From positions 1 through 6,590 of the forward strand of contig JAJYVN010000167.1 of the NCBI GenBank assembly GCA_021791995.1: a DNA stretch of 6,590 nt. The letters run 5' to 3'. The stretch comes from Bacillota bacterium (GTDB taxonomy: Bacteria; Bacillota; Sulfobacillia; RBS10-35; JAJYVN01). Positions 1 through 4,723 of the stretch are shown here, piece by piece. Both the position numbers and the translations under genes were made by a program. How positions within the stretch are numbered: position 1 is the first letter of the stretch; each line of letters begins with the position of its first letter. A model generated the notes under the pieces. That model searched no databases and was not told the origin of the DNA. It saw only the letters and a program-made list of their open reading frames with translations.

Positions 1-7
1 ACACGTC

Positions 8-1117
8 TCACAACTCATGTGGGGTAGCAGACAGCACATCGATGTAGCCGCTGACGCCGCGCGGGGTGTATACGAACTCGAGCTGGCTGTTGGTGGAGTT
101 GTACTGAATGTACACTTCCCCCTTGGTATCAAAGTAGACGCGTGATCCGGAACTCAGCTGGATGTCGTTGTTGGTCAGCGTGATCCCCTTGGTGAAGTTG
201 CCGTCGACGGTGAGCCCCGAGGCGCCGCTTCCCATCAGGTGCACCCCGTTGACCCAACTGCCGGCGACCGCGACGGCGTCAGTGCCGCTGTTTTGTGGCT
301 CGATGTTCACAGCCGTATCCCAGGACTGCGAGGGACCGTTCGCCTGGATGTTGATCGCCTGGTCCCCGGAGACCTGCGAGTGTTCGGTGTTGAGGATATT
401 GAGACCAATGGCACGGCCTGCGGGCTGTGTGGGGAGGGAGGGGAAGGAACTGCCCGGGAGGTCCTTGGGGGAATCGGTGCGTGTCAACTCCACATTGACA
501 CCGATGCTGGTGCCGGATCCAATGTGGAAGAGGTCGGTGTGATAGGAAGCTCCCCAGCCGCTCTCCTCGTTGTACAGCCTTACATACGTCCCGGTGGCGT
601 TGCCCACCCCTGTCGTCGCGGAGACCAGCTGAATGTACAGGGGCCAAGGGAATGCTCCCGGTCCCTGTGCCTCAAAGATCAACGAGAGCAACTGGCTGGT
701 ACCGCCAGGCGATGTCCACTCGCGGTATCGCTTCCAGGTGACCGATGAACCGAGGGCAGGAGAGTTGGCCTGCGCGTTGAGTGGCTCCCCAAACTGCATC
801 TGATCCGTGAGCGTCCCGCTGGGAATCAGTAGTTGCGGCGCGGCCGTGCTGTGCGAGGGAGCGGTGGCGGCCTTGGACGGCCGCCCGCAGGCAGCTAAGA
901 GGCCTCCCGCTGCGACGGCGGCCGCAACCGCAGCACGTCGGCCGAGCCGCCCTGAGGGGTGCGGCGTGGAATCCGTGACGCTCTCAGGGCTGCCGATCGG
1001 TTCCGCAAGGGGTGTTTGGGAGCCTTGCAGGGCCGCGAGTTGCAGGCGCAGAGAGCCGACCTCTGACCGCAGACGGGCGATCTCCTCCCACAGTGCATCA
1101 AGTCCACCATTGTCCAT
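8..1117 (-). CDS. Coiled-coil/beta-solenoid protein with internal Tat-like lipoprotein signal (unrecognised family)
   Basis: I do not recognise this family. From the ATG at 1117 (369 aa), residues 6-30 form a near-perfect heptad coiled coil, with L6, L9, I13, L16, V20, L23, L27 and L30 at a/d positions. A polar Pro/Ser linker follows. Residues 57-78 look like a Tat-type lipoprotein signal: twin Arg 60-61, an Ala/Gly-rich weakly hydrophobic stretch, and lipobox LLAAC with Cys77. The body is about 55-60% identical by eye to the product of 1162-2067, sharing FPWPLYIQL, YHTDLFH, GSGTSIG, GRAIGLNI and SWDTAVNI. Its last ~110 residues repeat short beta strands, consistent with a beta-solenoid. AGGAGG lies 4 nt before a first ATG (1120) and 7 nt before the second (1117), so I prefer 1117. 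It lies 44 nt downstream of its paralogue and is probably cotranscribed. Inferred location: outer face of the membrane. Function unknown. Confidence 0.88.
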   Translation of the reverse strand: MDNGGLDALWEEIARLRSEVGSLRLQLAALQGSQTPLAEPIGSPESVTDSTPHPSGRLGRRAAVAAAVAAGGLLAACGRPSKAATAPSHSTAAPQLLIPSGTLTDQMQFGEPLNAQANSPALGSSVTWKRYREWTSPGGTSQLLSLIFEAQGPGAFPWPLYIQLVSATTGVGNATGTYVRLYNEESGWGASYHTDLFHIGSGTSIGVNVELTRTDSPKDLPGSSFPSLPTQPAGRAIGLNILNTEHSQVSGDQAINIQANGPSQSWDTAVNIEPQNSGTDAVAVAGSWVNGVHLMGSGASGLTVDGNFTKGITLTNNDIQLSSGSRVYFDTKGEVYIQYNSTNSQLEFVYTPRGVSGYIDVLSATPHEL

Positions 1118-1120
1118 CAT

Positions 1121-1135
1121 GATTCCTCCTCATCT
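1121..1135 (-). promoter_or_regulatory. Ribosome binding site of the 8-1117 gene
   Basis: On the minus strand AGGAGG is followed by AATC and two consecutive ATG codons. The spacing favours the second ATG (7 nt) over the first (4 nt). The 44-nt gap to the upstream gene shows no promoter or terminator, supporting cotranscription. Confidence 0.75.
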
Positions 1136-1161
1136 TCCGTCGATCACGGAAGCACGACGCC

Positions 1162-2067
1162 CTACAGCGCGTGTGCGTCGGCGGAGAGATCCAGATAGCC
1201 GATGACTCCTTTGGGCTCGTGGACAAACTCCAAGCGCTGGGTGTCTGCGTTGAATCGCAAAAAGACGGTTCCGGCGTCATCGAGAAAGATCTTGGCGCCG
1301 GATCCTAAGTGGATGTCGTGGGGACCGAGGGCGATGCCGACGCGGTATTCGCCTTCCACCGTGAGGGCCGCATCCCCGGAACCCTGCACATGGATGGCAT
1401 GCACCCAGTGCCCGTCCACCTTGATCGCGTCCTCGCCCTCGTTCTCCGCCTGAATATTCACAGCGGTATCCCATGAATGCCCAGGCCCACCCTGAATGTT
1501 GATCGCCTGATCGCCAGAGGCAGTGGAATGGGATGTGTTCTGGATGTTCAATCCGATCGCACGGCCGACCGGTTGGCGGGGAAAGTCGGGATAGTGGCCG
1601 CCGGGTAAGCCTGCGGTTTTATCCGTCCGCACGAGCTCGAGGTTGGCGCCAATGCTGGTTCCGGATCCGACGTGGAATAGATCGGTGTGGTAGCCCGCCG
1701 CCCAGCCGCCGCCGGCGTTCAAGAGGCGCACGTACACTCCGGTGGCATCCCCGCCGGGAGCAGCCTGATTGGTTAGTTGAATGTACAGCGGCCAAGGGAA
1801 TGTGCCTTGGCCGTCCGCCTCAAAGATCAGCGACAGCAATTGGGCGGTTCCGCCCGGTTTCTCCCAATGATGTTTGCGAGCCCAGGTTACCGACGAGTTC
1901 AGCGCCGGAAAGTTACCCTGTGGACTGAGCGCCGACTCGAATGTGGCCGCTTGGGGTAGCGACAATCCATCCTCGCCCCCCTCCAGGGCTTGCACCCGCT
2001 TGCGGAGGGCAGTTACTTCCGCTTCGAGACGTTGGACGGCTTCCGCCAGATCGATGGACGAAGACAC
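1162..2067 (-). CDS. Coiled-coil/beta-solenoid protein without signal peptide (paralogue of 8-1117)
   Basis: This 301-aa product belongs to no family I recognise. Residues 7-28 are a regular coiled coil with L7, V11, L14, V18, L21, V25 and L28 at a/d positions. After a short linker, residues 55-165 form the conserved body (QLLSLIFEA, FPWPLYIQL, YHTDLFHVGSGTSIG). Residues 170-272 contain about ten short strands spaced 7-18 residues apart: AIGLNI, AINIQ, AVNIQ, AIKVDG, AIHVQG, ALTVEG, GIALG, DIHLGSG, KIFLDD and TVFLRF. This is a parallel beta-solenoid-like pattern. It has no signal peptide or membrane segment, so it should be cytosolic unless exported another way. The GTG start is set by AGGAGG 7 nt upstream; stop is TAG. 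It is the first gene of a two-gene minus-strand operon and the closest gene to the divergent promoter region. A coiled coil followed by a solenoid recalls trimeric phage tail spikes and adhesins, but that is architecture only, not homology. Confidence 0.9.
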   Translation of the reverse strand: MSSSIDLAEAVQRLEAEVTALRKRVQALEGGEDGLSLPQAATFESALSPQGNFPALNSSVTWARKHHWEKPGGTAQLLSLIFEADGQGTFPWPLYIQLTNQAAPGGDATGVYVRLLNAGGGWAAGYHTDLFHVGSGTSIGANLELVRTDKTAGLPGGHYPDFPRQPVGRAIGLNIQNTSHSTASGDQAINIQGGPGHSWDTAVNIQAENEGEDAIKVDGHWVHAIHVQGSGDAALTVEGEYRVGIALGPHDIHLGSGAKIFLDDAGTVFLRFNADTQRLEFVHEPKGVIGYLDLSADAHAL

Positions 2068-2113
2068 AGGGTTGCCTCCTCATATGGCACAGCTCACCGC
2101 ACGCACATTGCTG

Positions 2114-2129
2114 ACGCACGGAGGTGCGT
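2114..2129. repeat. Inverted repeat ACGCAC-GGAG-GTGCGT in the leader of the minus-strand operon
   Basis: Perfect 6-bp arms with a 4-nt loop lie inside the predicted leader, about 30 nt downstream of the inferred start site. A further direct copy of ACGCAC lies at 2101-2106. In the leader RNA this would form a short GC-rich hairpin upstream of the ribosome binding site. It is not followed by a U run, so it is not an intrinsic terminator. Role unknown. Confidence 0.4.
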
Positions 2130-2146
2130 GTGTTCTTGGTACCTGT

Positions 2147-2170
2147 GGGAACGATTCACTTCACGTTCCC
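2147..2170. repeat. Perfect inverted repeat bracketing the putative sigma-H -10
   Basis: GGGAACG (2147-2153) and CGTTCCC (2164-2170) are perfect 7-bp arms separated by 10 nt. One arm lies in the spacer of the leftward promoter and the other just downstream of its -10, so a protein bound here would cover the promoter. On the + strand the repeat is followed by GTTTTT and resembles a terminator, but no rightward gene precedes it and the T run is the complement of the A-rich -35. I favour an operator. Confidence 0.5.
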
Positions 2171-2181
2171 GTTTTTCCTGC
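2152..2181 (-). promoter_or_regulatory. Putative sigma-H promoter for the coiled-coil/solenoid operon
   Basis: Read on the minus strand, the -35 at 2173-2181 is GCAGGAAAA, matching the B. subtilis sigma-H consensus RNAGGAWWW at every position. After a 12-nt spacer the -10 at 2154-2160 is AGTGAAT, matching RNNGAAT; the two following bases (CG) miss the final WW. The expected spacing is 11-12 nt. Transcription would start near 2146 and leave a leader of about 80 nt before the GTG at 2067. Sigma-H (Spo0H) acts at the transition to sporulation. This is a by-eye match with no experimental support, but length, spacing and position are all right. Confidence 0.6.
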
Positions 2182-2262
2182 CCGGTGCAGCCGAGGTCGG
2201 TCGTGGCGTGTCGTTTCCACGTTGGCCTCGGTAGGGGGGCTTCTGGGCGGTGGAGGCCGGCA

Positions 2263-2276
2263 CGGACGCCCGTCCG
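2263..2276. repeat. Palindrome CGGACG-CC-CGTCCG abutting the spoIIIA -35
   Basis: Perfect 6-bp arms are separated by 2 nt. The last base is the first base of the putative sigma-E -35 element, so the palindrome sits where an activator or repressor would touch the promoter. It does not match the SpoIIID consensus well. The protein that might bind it is unknown. Confidence 0.4.
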
Positions 2277-2303
2277 CATAAGCGCTACTTCTCCGCATAC
2301 ATA
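2276..2303 (+). promoter_or_regulatory. Putative sigma-E promoter of the spoIIIA operon
   Basis: The -35 GCATAAG (2276-2282) matches KMATATT at five of seven positions. The -10 CATACATA (2296-2303) matches CATACANT at all but the last base. The spacer is 13 nt, within the range seen for sigma-E promoters. The predicted start is near 2310, giving a leader of about 40 nt. In B. subtilis spoIIIA is transcribed in the mother cell by sigma-E, so the match agrees with the known biology of the operon. Confidence 0.75.
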
Positions 2304-2312
2304 TCCGGGCGG

Positions 2313-2329
2313 TCCAAAGGCGTATTGGA
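2313..2329 (+). repeat. Small hairpin TCCAA/TTGGA in the spoIIIAA leader
   Basis: Perfect 5-bp arms (2313-2317 and 2325-2329) with a 7-nt loop lie at the predicted 5' end of the spoIIIA transcript, 6 nt before the GGAGGGG ribosome binding site. It may stabilise the mRNA end or tune initiation. It is short enough that chance cannot be excluded. Confidence 0.25.
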
Positions 2330-2350
2330 TGCGGCGGAGGGGTGAGGGAC

Positions 2351-3286
2351 GTGCTGGCGGTTGCCCAAGCAGGTGGCCCGGAGGCGGATGTATTGAGTTT
2401 CGTCCCCCCACGGATTCGGGTGCCGCTCCAGACGATGGCCGCCGTGTCACCGCCCTGGCTGGAGGTTCGCCTTGCCGCCGGGAGGCCCGTTTGCGTGCGG
2501 ACGGTGTCGGGTGATCTCTGGCCGGACGCCTCCGGCCGCGCGGGCGACCCTGGCGCCGCCGTGCACTGTGACCGCGAGGACATTGAACGCTGCGTGCAGA
2601 TCGTTACACGCGCCTCGGTCTATGCGTGGGAGGAAGAGCTGGCACGGGGCTTCTGCACGCTGCCAGGGGGTCATCGGGTTGGACTGGTGGGGCGGGTTCG
2701 CTGGCAAGATCGAACGGTCGCGGGTCAGAAAGAGTTCGGTTCGATCAATCTCCGCGTGGCGCGTCCCGTGCCGGGGTGTGCGGACGCTGTTTTGTCCCAT
2801 GTGCTGCACGGGGGGAGCGTTTGTTCCACGATCGTGTTTGGTCCTCCCGGTAGTGGCAAGACAACGCTCATCCGTGAATTGGCGCGCCATCTTAGTCTCG
2901 GGCCTCCGGGATTGCGCGTGGCCGTAGCGGATGAACGCTCAGAGATTGGTGCCTGCGTCGCCGGCATGCCACAGTTTGACCTCGGTCCCCGCACAGATGT
3001 CTTGGATGGCTGCCCTAAGCACGTGGCGCTTCCCATGTTGGTTCGTTCCATGGCACCCGATGTCGTCTTTTGTGACGAACTGGGTGGTGCGGAGGATGCG
3101 GCCGCCCTGGCGGAAACGGCGCGTTGTGGAGTGGCGGTGGTTGCAACCGCACACGCCCGGTCGATGAGCGAGCTGTGGACGCGTCCCAGCCTTCGGGATG
3201 CCGTGCGCTCTGGTTCCTTTGGATTGGGTATCGGGCTTGGGACCGATCGGAGAATCGGCTTTGTGGGCGCTTTGCGTCCGTTGTGA
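2351..3286 (+). CDS. spoIIIAA: Stage III sporulation protein AA (secretion-type ATPase)
   Basis: SpoIIIAA is the cytoplasmic ATPase of the SpoIIIA-SpoIIQ channel, related to the GspE/PilT-type secretion ATPases. It acts in the mother cell and is needed for late forespore gene expression. Numbered from the GTG at 2351 (311 aa; B. subtilis about 307), the N-terminal half carries the family segment FGSINLRVAR. Walker A is GPPGSGKTT at 164-172 (Lys170), the family motif DERSEIG is at 194-200, Walker B is DVVFCDE at 237-243, and a conserved ATAHARS follows with His268. All catalytic motifs are intact. An in-frame GTG at 2342 is only 1 nt from the GGAGG at 2336-2340. The GTG at 2351 has workable spacing and I prefer it. 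First gene of the operon, 12 nt before spoIIIAB, under the putative sigma-E promoter. Confidence 0.96.
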   Translation: MLAVAQAGGPEADVLSFVPPRIRVPLQTMAAVSPPWLEVRLAAGRPVCVRTVSGDLWPDASGRAGDPGAAVHCDREDIERCVQIVTRASVYAWEEELARGFCTLPGGHRVGLVGRVRWQDRTVAGQKEFGSINLRVARPVPGCADAVLSHVLHGGSVCSTIVFGPPGSGKTTLIRELARHLSLGPPGLRVAVADERSEIGACVAGMPQFDLGPRTDVLDGCPKHVALPMLVRSMAPDVVFCDELGGAEDAAALAETARCGVAVVATAHARSMSELWTRPSLRDAVRSGSFGLGIGLGTDRRIGFVGALRPL

Positions 3287-3298
3287 GGAGGGAGCGAG

Positions 3299-3820
3299 AT
3301 GCCAATGCGTTGGTTGGGGGCGGTTCTGGTTCTGACGGCCTCGGCAGGTGGGGGGTGGATGGTGGCACGGCGGTTGCGCCGACGGCCGCAAGATCTCCGT
3401 ATGGCGCAACAAGCCGTGGAACTCTTACGCACGGAGATTGAATACGGGGCAACGCCGCTACCGACGGCGCTTGTGACGGTGGGGCAACGGCTCCAGGGGC
3501 CGGTCCAGTGCCTGCTCGTCGGCGCGGGAGGGCTCTTGGGTCAAGGGCAAGGGCTTTCGGCTCAGGAGGCGTGGCGGCGCGGTCTGGCGGCTGCCGAGGA
3601 CTGCTCGGCCTGGACGCCGACGGATGTGAGGGTGCTGGCGCAGCTGGGAGAAGCCCTCGGTGCAACCGGTGCGGAGGACCAGATTCGCCATATGGAGCTC
3701 TGCATGGGTCGTCTCCGGTTGGCGGAAGAGGAAGCGGCTCGGGTTGCGGCGTCTCAGGCGCGCATGTGGCTGTATCTGGGGGTTTTGACGGGGCTCGGAA
3801 TGGTTGTGTTGGGGGTATAA
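3299..3820 (+). CDS. spoIIIAB: Stage III sporulation protein AB
   Basis: SpoIIIAB is a mother-cell membrane component of the SpoIIIA channel, related to the cytoplasmic domains of type II secretion GspF platform proteins. The product is 173 aa (B. subtilis 171). It has an N-terminal membrane helix at about 5-23, followed by basic residues (RRLRRR). The conserved segment LLRTEIEYGATPLPTAL lies at 42-58, a helical GspF-like domain follows, and a C-terminal hydrophobic segment spans 157-173. AGGAGG 7 nt before the ATG fixes the start; another in-frame ATG lies 6 nt on. The stop is TAA. The next gene begins only after an unusual 276-nt gap. Family assignment is secure from motifs, length and position. 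Confidence 0.95.
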   Translation: MPMRWLGAVLVLTASAGGGWMVARRLRRRPQDLRMAQQAVELLRTEIEYGATPLPTALVTVGQRLQGPVQCLLVGAGGLLGQGQGLSAQEAWRRGLAAAEDCSAWTPTDVRVLAQLGEALGATGAEDQIRHMELCMGRLRLAEEEAARVAASQARMWLYLGVLTGLGMVVLGV

Positions 3821-4096
3821 GGCCGAGTGGGACGGTGCATTTCACCGAATGCATCCGTACGCCGAAGGGACGGGCATGGAGGGGGAAGCCGCGGTGCGCA
3901 ACCGGGAATGTGTGCGAAGCGGGACGATCCAAAGGATCCACCGCGACCTTGGCCAGGGGGGATGGCGCTTCGGTGGGCCCTACCACGGCAAGTACAATTC
4001 CGACATCGCTTCCGCATGGCCACCGCTGGATACAGATAGGAGGGAGCGGCGGGGCTCCGCGCCTGAGGCAGTGGCGGTCCCCTTGCCGCGGACGGT
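3821..4096. other. 276-nt gap between spoIIIAB and spoIIIAC
   Basis: This is the only long gap in the operon; the others are 10-26 nt. It holds a hairpin at 3834-3855 (8 bp including one G-U, loop UCACCG, no U run), a short GATCC/GGATC hairpin at 3926-3938, and an AGGAGGG motif at 4038-4044. The last part of that motif could pair in GGAGC/GCTCC (4043-4047 with 4054-4058). An open frame crosses most of it and overlaps the spoIIIAC start by ATGA (see 3876-4100). I see no convincing sigma-E, sigma-G or sigma-A promoter, no terminator and no mobile-element remnant. Confidence 0.6.
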
Positions 4097-4100
4097 ATGA
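3876..4100 (+). CDS. Possible small protein translationally coupled to spoIIIAC (doubtful)
   Basis: An ATG at 3876, preceded at 6 nt by AAGGG, opens a 74-codon frame whose TGA overlaps the spoIIIAC ATG as ATGA, the classical arrangement for translational coupling. SpoIIIAC has no good ribosome binding site of its own, which coupling would explain. The frame is open from 3804. By hand count about three quarters of its third positions are G or C, which is compatible with coding in this genome but not decisive. The product would be soluble, rich in Arg/Gly and charged residues, with no motif I recognise. It may simply be an untranslated spacer that happens to be open. Confidence 0.2.
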   Translation: MEGEAAVRNRECVRSGTIQRIHRDLGQGGWRFGGPYHGKYNSDIASAWPPLDTDRRERRGSAPEAVAVPLPRTV

Positions 4101-4300
4101 CGGCGATCAACGTCGATGTGATCTGGCAAATCGCGGGGATCGGCATGCTCATCGTTGTCGCCCACAGCGTGATCAAGGCGGCGGGGCGCGAGGAAATTGC
4201 GTGGATGGTCACGTTGGCGGGAGTTGTCGTCGTTCTGTTTCGCGTGGTGGGCGTGGTCGAGCAACTCTTTGCGGCCGTTCGGTCCGTGTTCAACCTATAG
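4097..4300 (+). CDS. spoIIIAC: Stage III sporulation protein AC
   Basis: SpoIIIAC is a small integral membrane protein of the SpoIIIA channel. The product is 67 aa (B. subtilis about 68), with two membrane helices at about 10-26 and 35-56. The family start motif is visible as VDVIWQIAGIGM, closely resembling VNVIFQIAGVG of B. subtilis, followed by EIAWMVTLAG and a second helix ending in VEQLF. There is no in-frame alternative start after the TGA at 4064-4066, so the ATG at 4097 is the only choice. It nevertheless lacks a clear Shine-Dalgarno sequence (only GCGGACGGT precedes it). The ATG overlaps the stop of a possible upstream frame. SpoIIIAD follows after 26 nt. Confidence 0.94.
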   Translation: MTAINVDVIWQIAGIGMLIVVAHSVIKAAGREEIAWMVTLAGVVVVLFRVVGVVEQLFAAVRSVFNL

Positions 4301-4326
4301 GGGTTTGTCTCGAAGGGGCGTACACG

Positions 4327-4713
4327 TTGTCAGCGGTGGAACTGACTGGCTTTGCCATCCTGGCGGTGGTGCTTCTGGCGGTGCTCCGCCCGATCCGACC
4401 CGAGTTGGCGGTTCTGCTGACCCTGGGTGCCGGAGCCGTGATCCTGCTTAGCCTCTTGCCCTTGATCCAACGCATCATCGAACTACTGACAACCCTGGCG
4501 CAACGCGGCAACGTTCAGTCCCTTTATCTGGAGACGATTCTGCGCATCGTCGGCATCGCCTACATCGTCGAGTTCGGTAGCCAGGTTGCGCGGGACGCCG
4601 GAGAGGGCGCACTTGCGGCAAAGGTCGAGTTGGGCGGCAAGATTTTGATCCTGTCCTTAGCTCTACCGATCCTGTTGTCCGTGGTGCAACTGGTGGTCCG
4701 GTTGCTTGGGTAG
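4327..4713 (+). CDS. spoIIIAD: Stage III sporulation protein AD
   Basis: SpoIIIAD is a membrane protein of the SpoIIIA channel, distantly reminiscent of small export-apparatus proteins such as FliQ. From a TTG start it is 128 aa (B. subtilis about 133). The strongest family signature is at 67-108: YLETILRIVGIAYIVEFG, then ARDAGEGALAAKVELGGK, very close to the Bacillus protein. Hydrophobic segments lie at about 6-20, 27-48, 70-83 and 104-127. The TTG at 4327 is chosen because AAGGGG lies 8 nt upstream. The in-frame GTG at 4336 would be 17 nt from it. The frame continues open far upstream, but that part is out of frame with spoIIIAB and spoIIIAC and is not coding. SpoIIIAE starts 10 nt after the stop. 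Confidence 0.94.
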   Translation: MSAVELTGFAILAVVLLAVLRPIRPELAVLLTLGAGAVILLSLLPLIQRIIELLTTLAQRGNVQSLYLETILRIVGIAYIVEFGSQVARDAGEGALAAKVELGGKILILSLALPILLSVVQLVVRLLG

Positions 4714-4723
4714 GAGGCAGGAC

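Noticed and set aside
2147..2176. Rightward intrinsic terminator (7-bp stem followed by GTTTTT)
   Set aside because: No + strand gene lies upstream, and the T run is the complement of the A-rich leftward -35. An operator at the divergent promoter explains it better, though a role in blocking antisense readthrough is possible.
2342..2350. Upstream GTG start for spoIIIAA at 2342
   Set aside because: Only 1 nt from the GGAGG at 2336-2340; the GTG at 2351 has usable spacing.
3785..3821. TTGACG and TATAAG resembling a sigma-A promoter at the end of spoIIIAB
   Set aside because: The spacing is 25 nt instead of about 17, and TATAA includes the spoIIIAB stop codon.
3015..3986. 323-aa minus-strand open frame opposite spoIIIAA/AB
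   Set aside because: Pro/Arg-rich low-complexity translation typical of the antisense of GC-rich genes; the opposite strand has clear spoIIIAA and spoIIIAB.
3827..4039. 70-codon + frame (GTG start) in the spoIIIAB-AC gap
   Set aside because: Arg/Pro/Gly-rich translation, no ribosome binding site and no coupling to the next gene. The ATGA-coupled frame is the better candidate.
3508..4326. Long + strand open frame running into spoIIIAD (would give a 401-aa product)
   Set aside because: It overlaps spoIIIAB and spoIIIAC out of frame. Only the part from 4327 resembles a real protein, and a good ribosome binding site lies just before that TTG.
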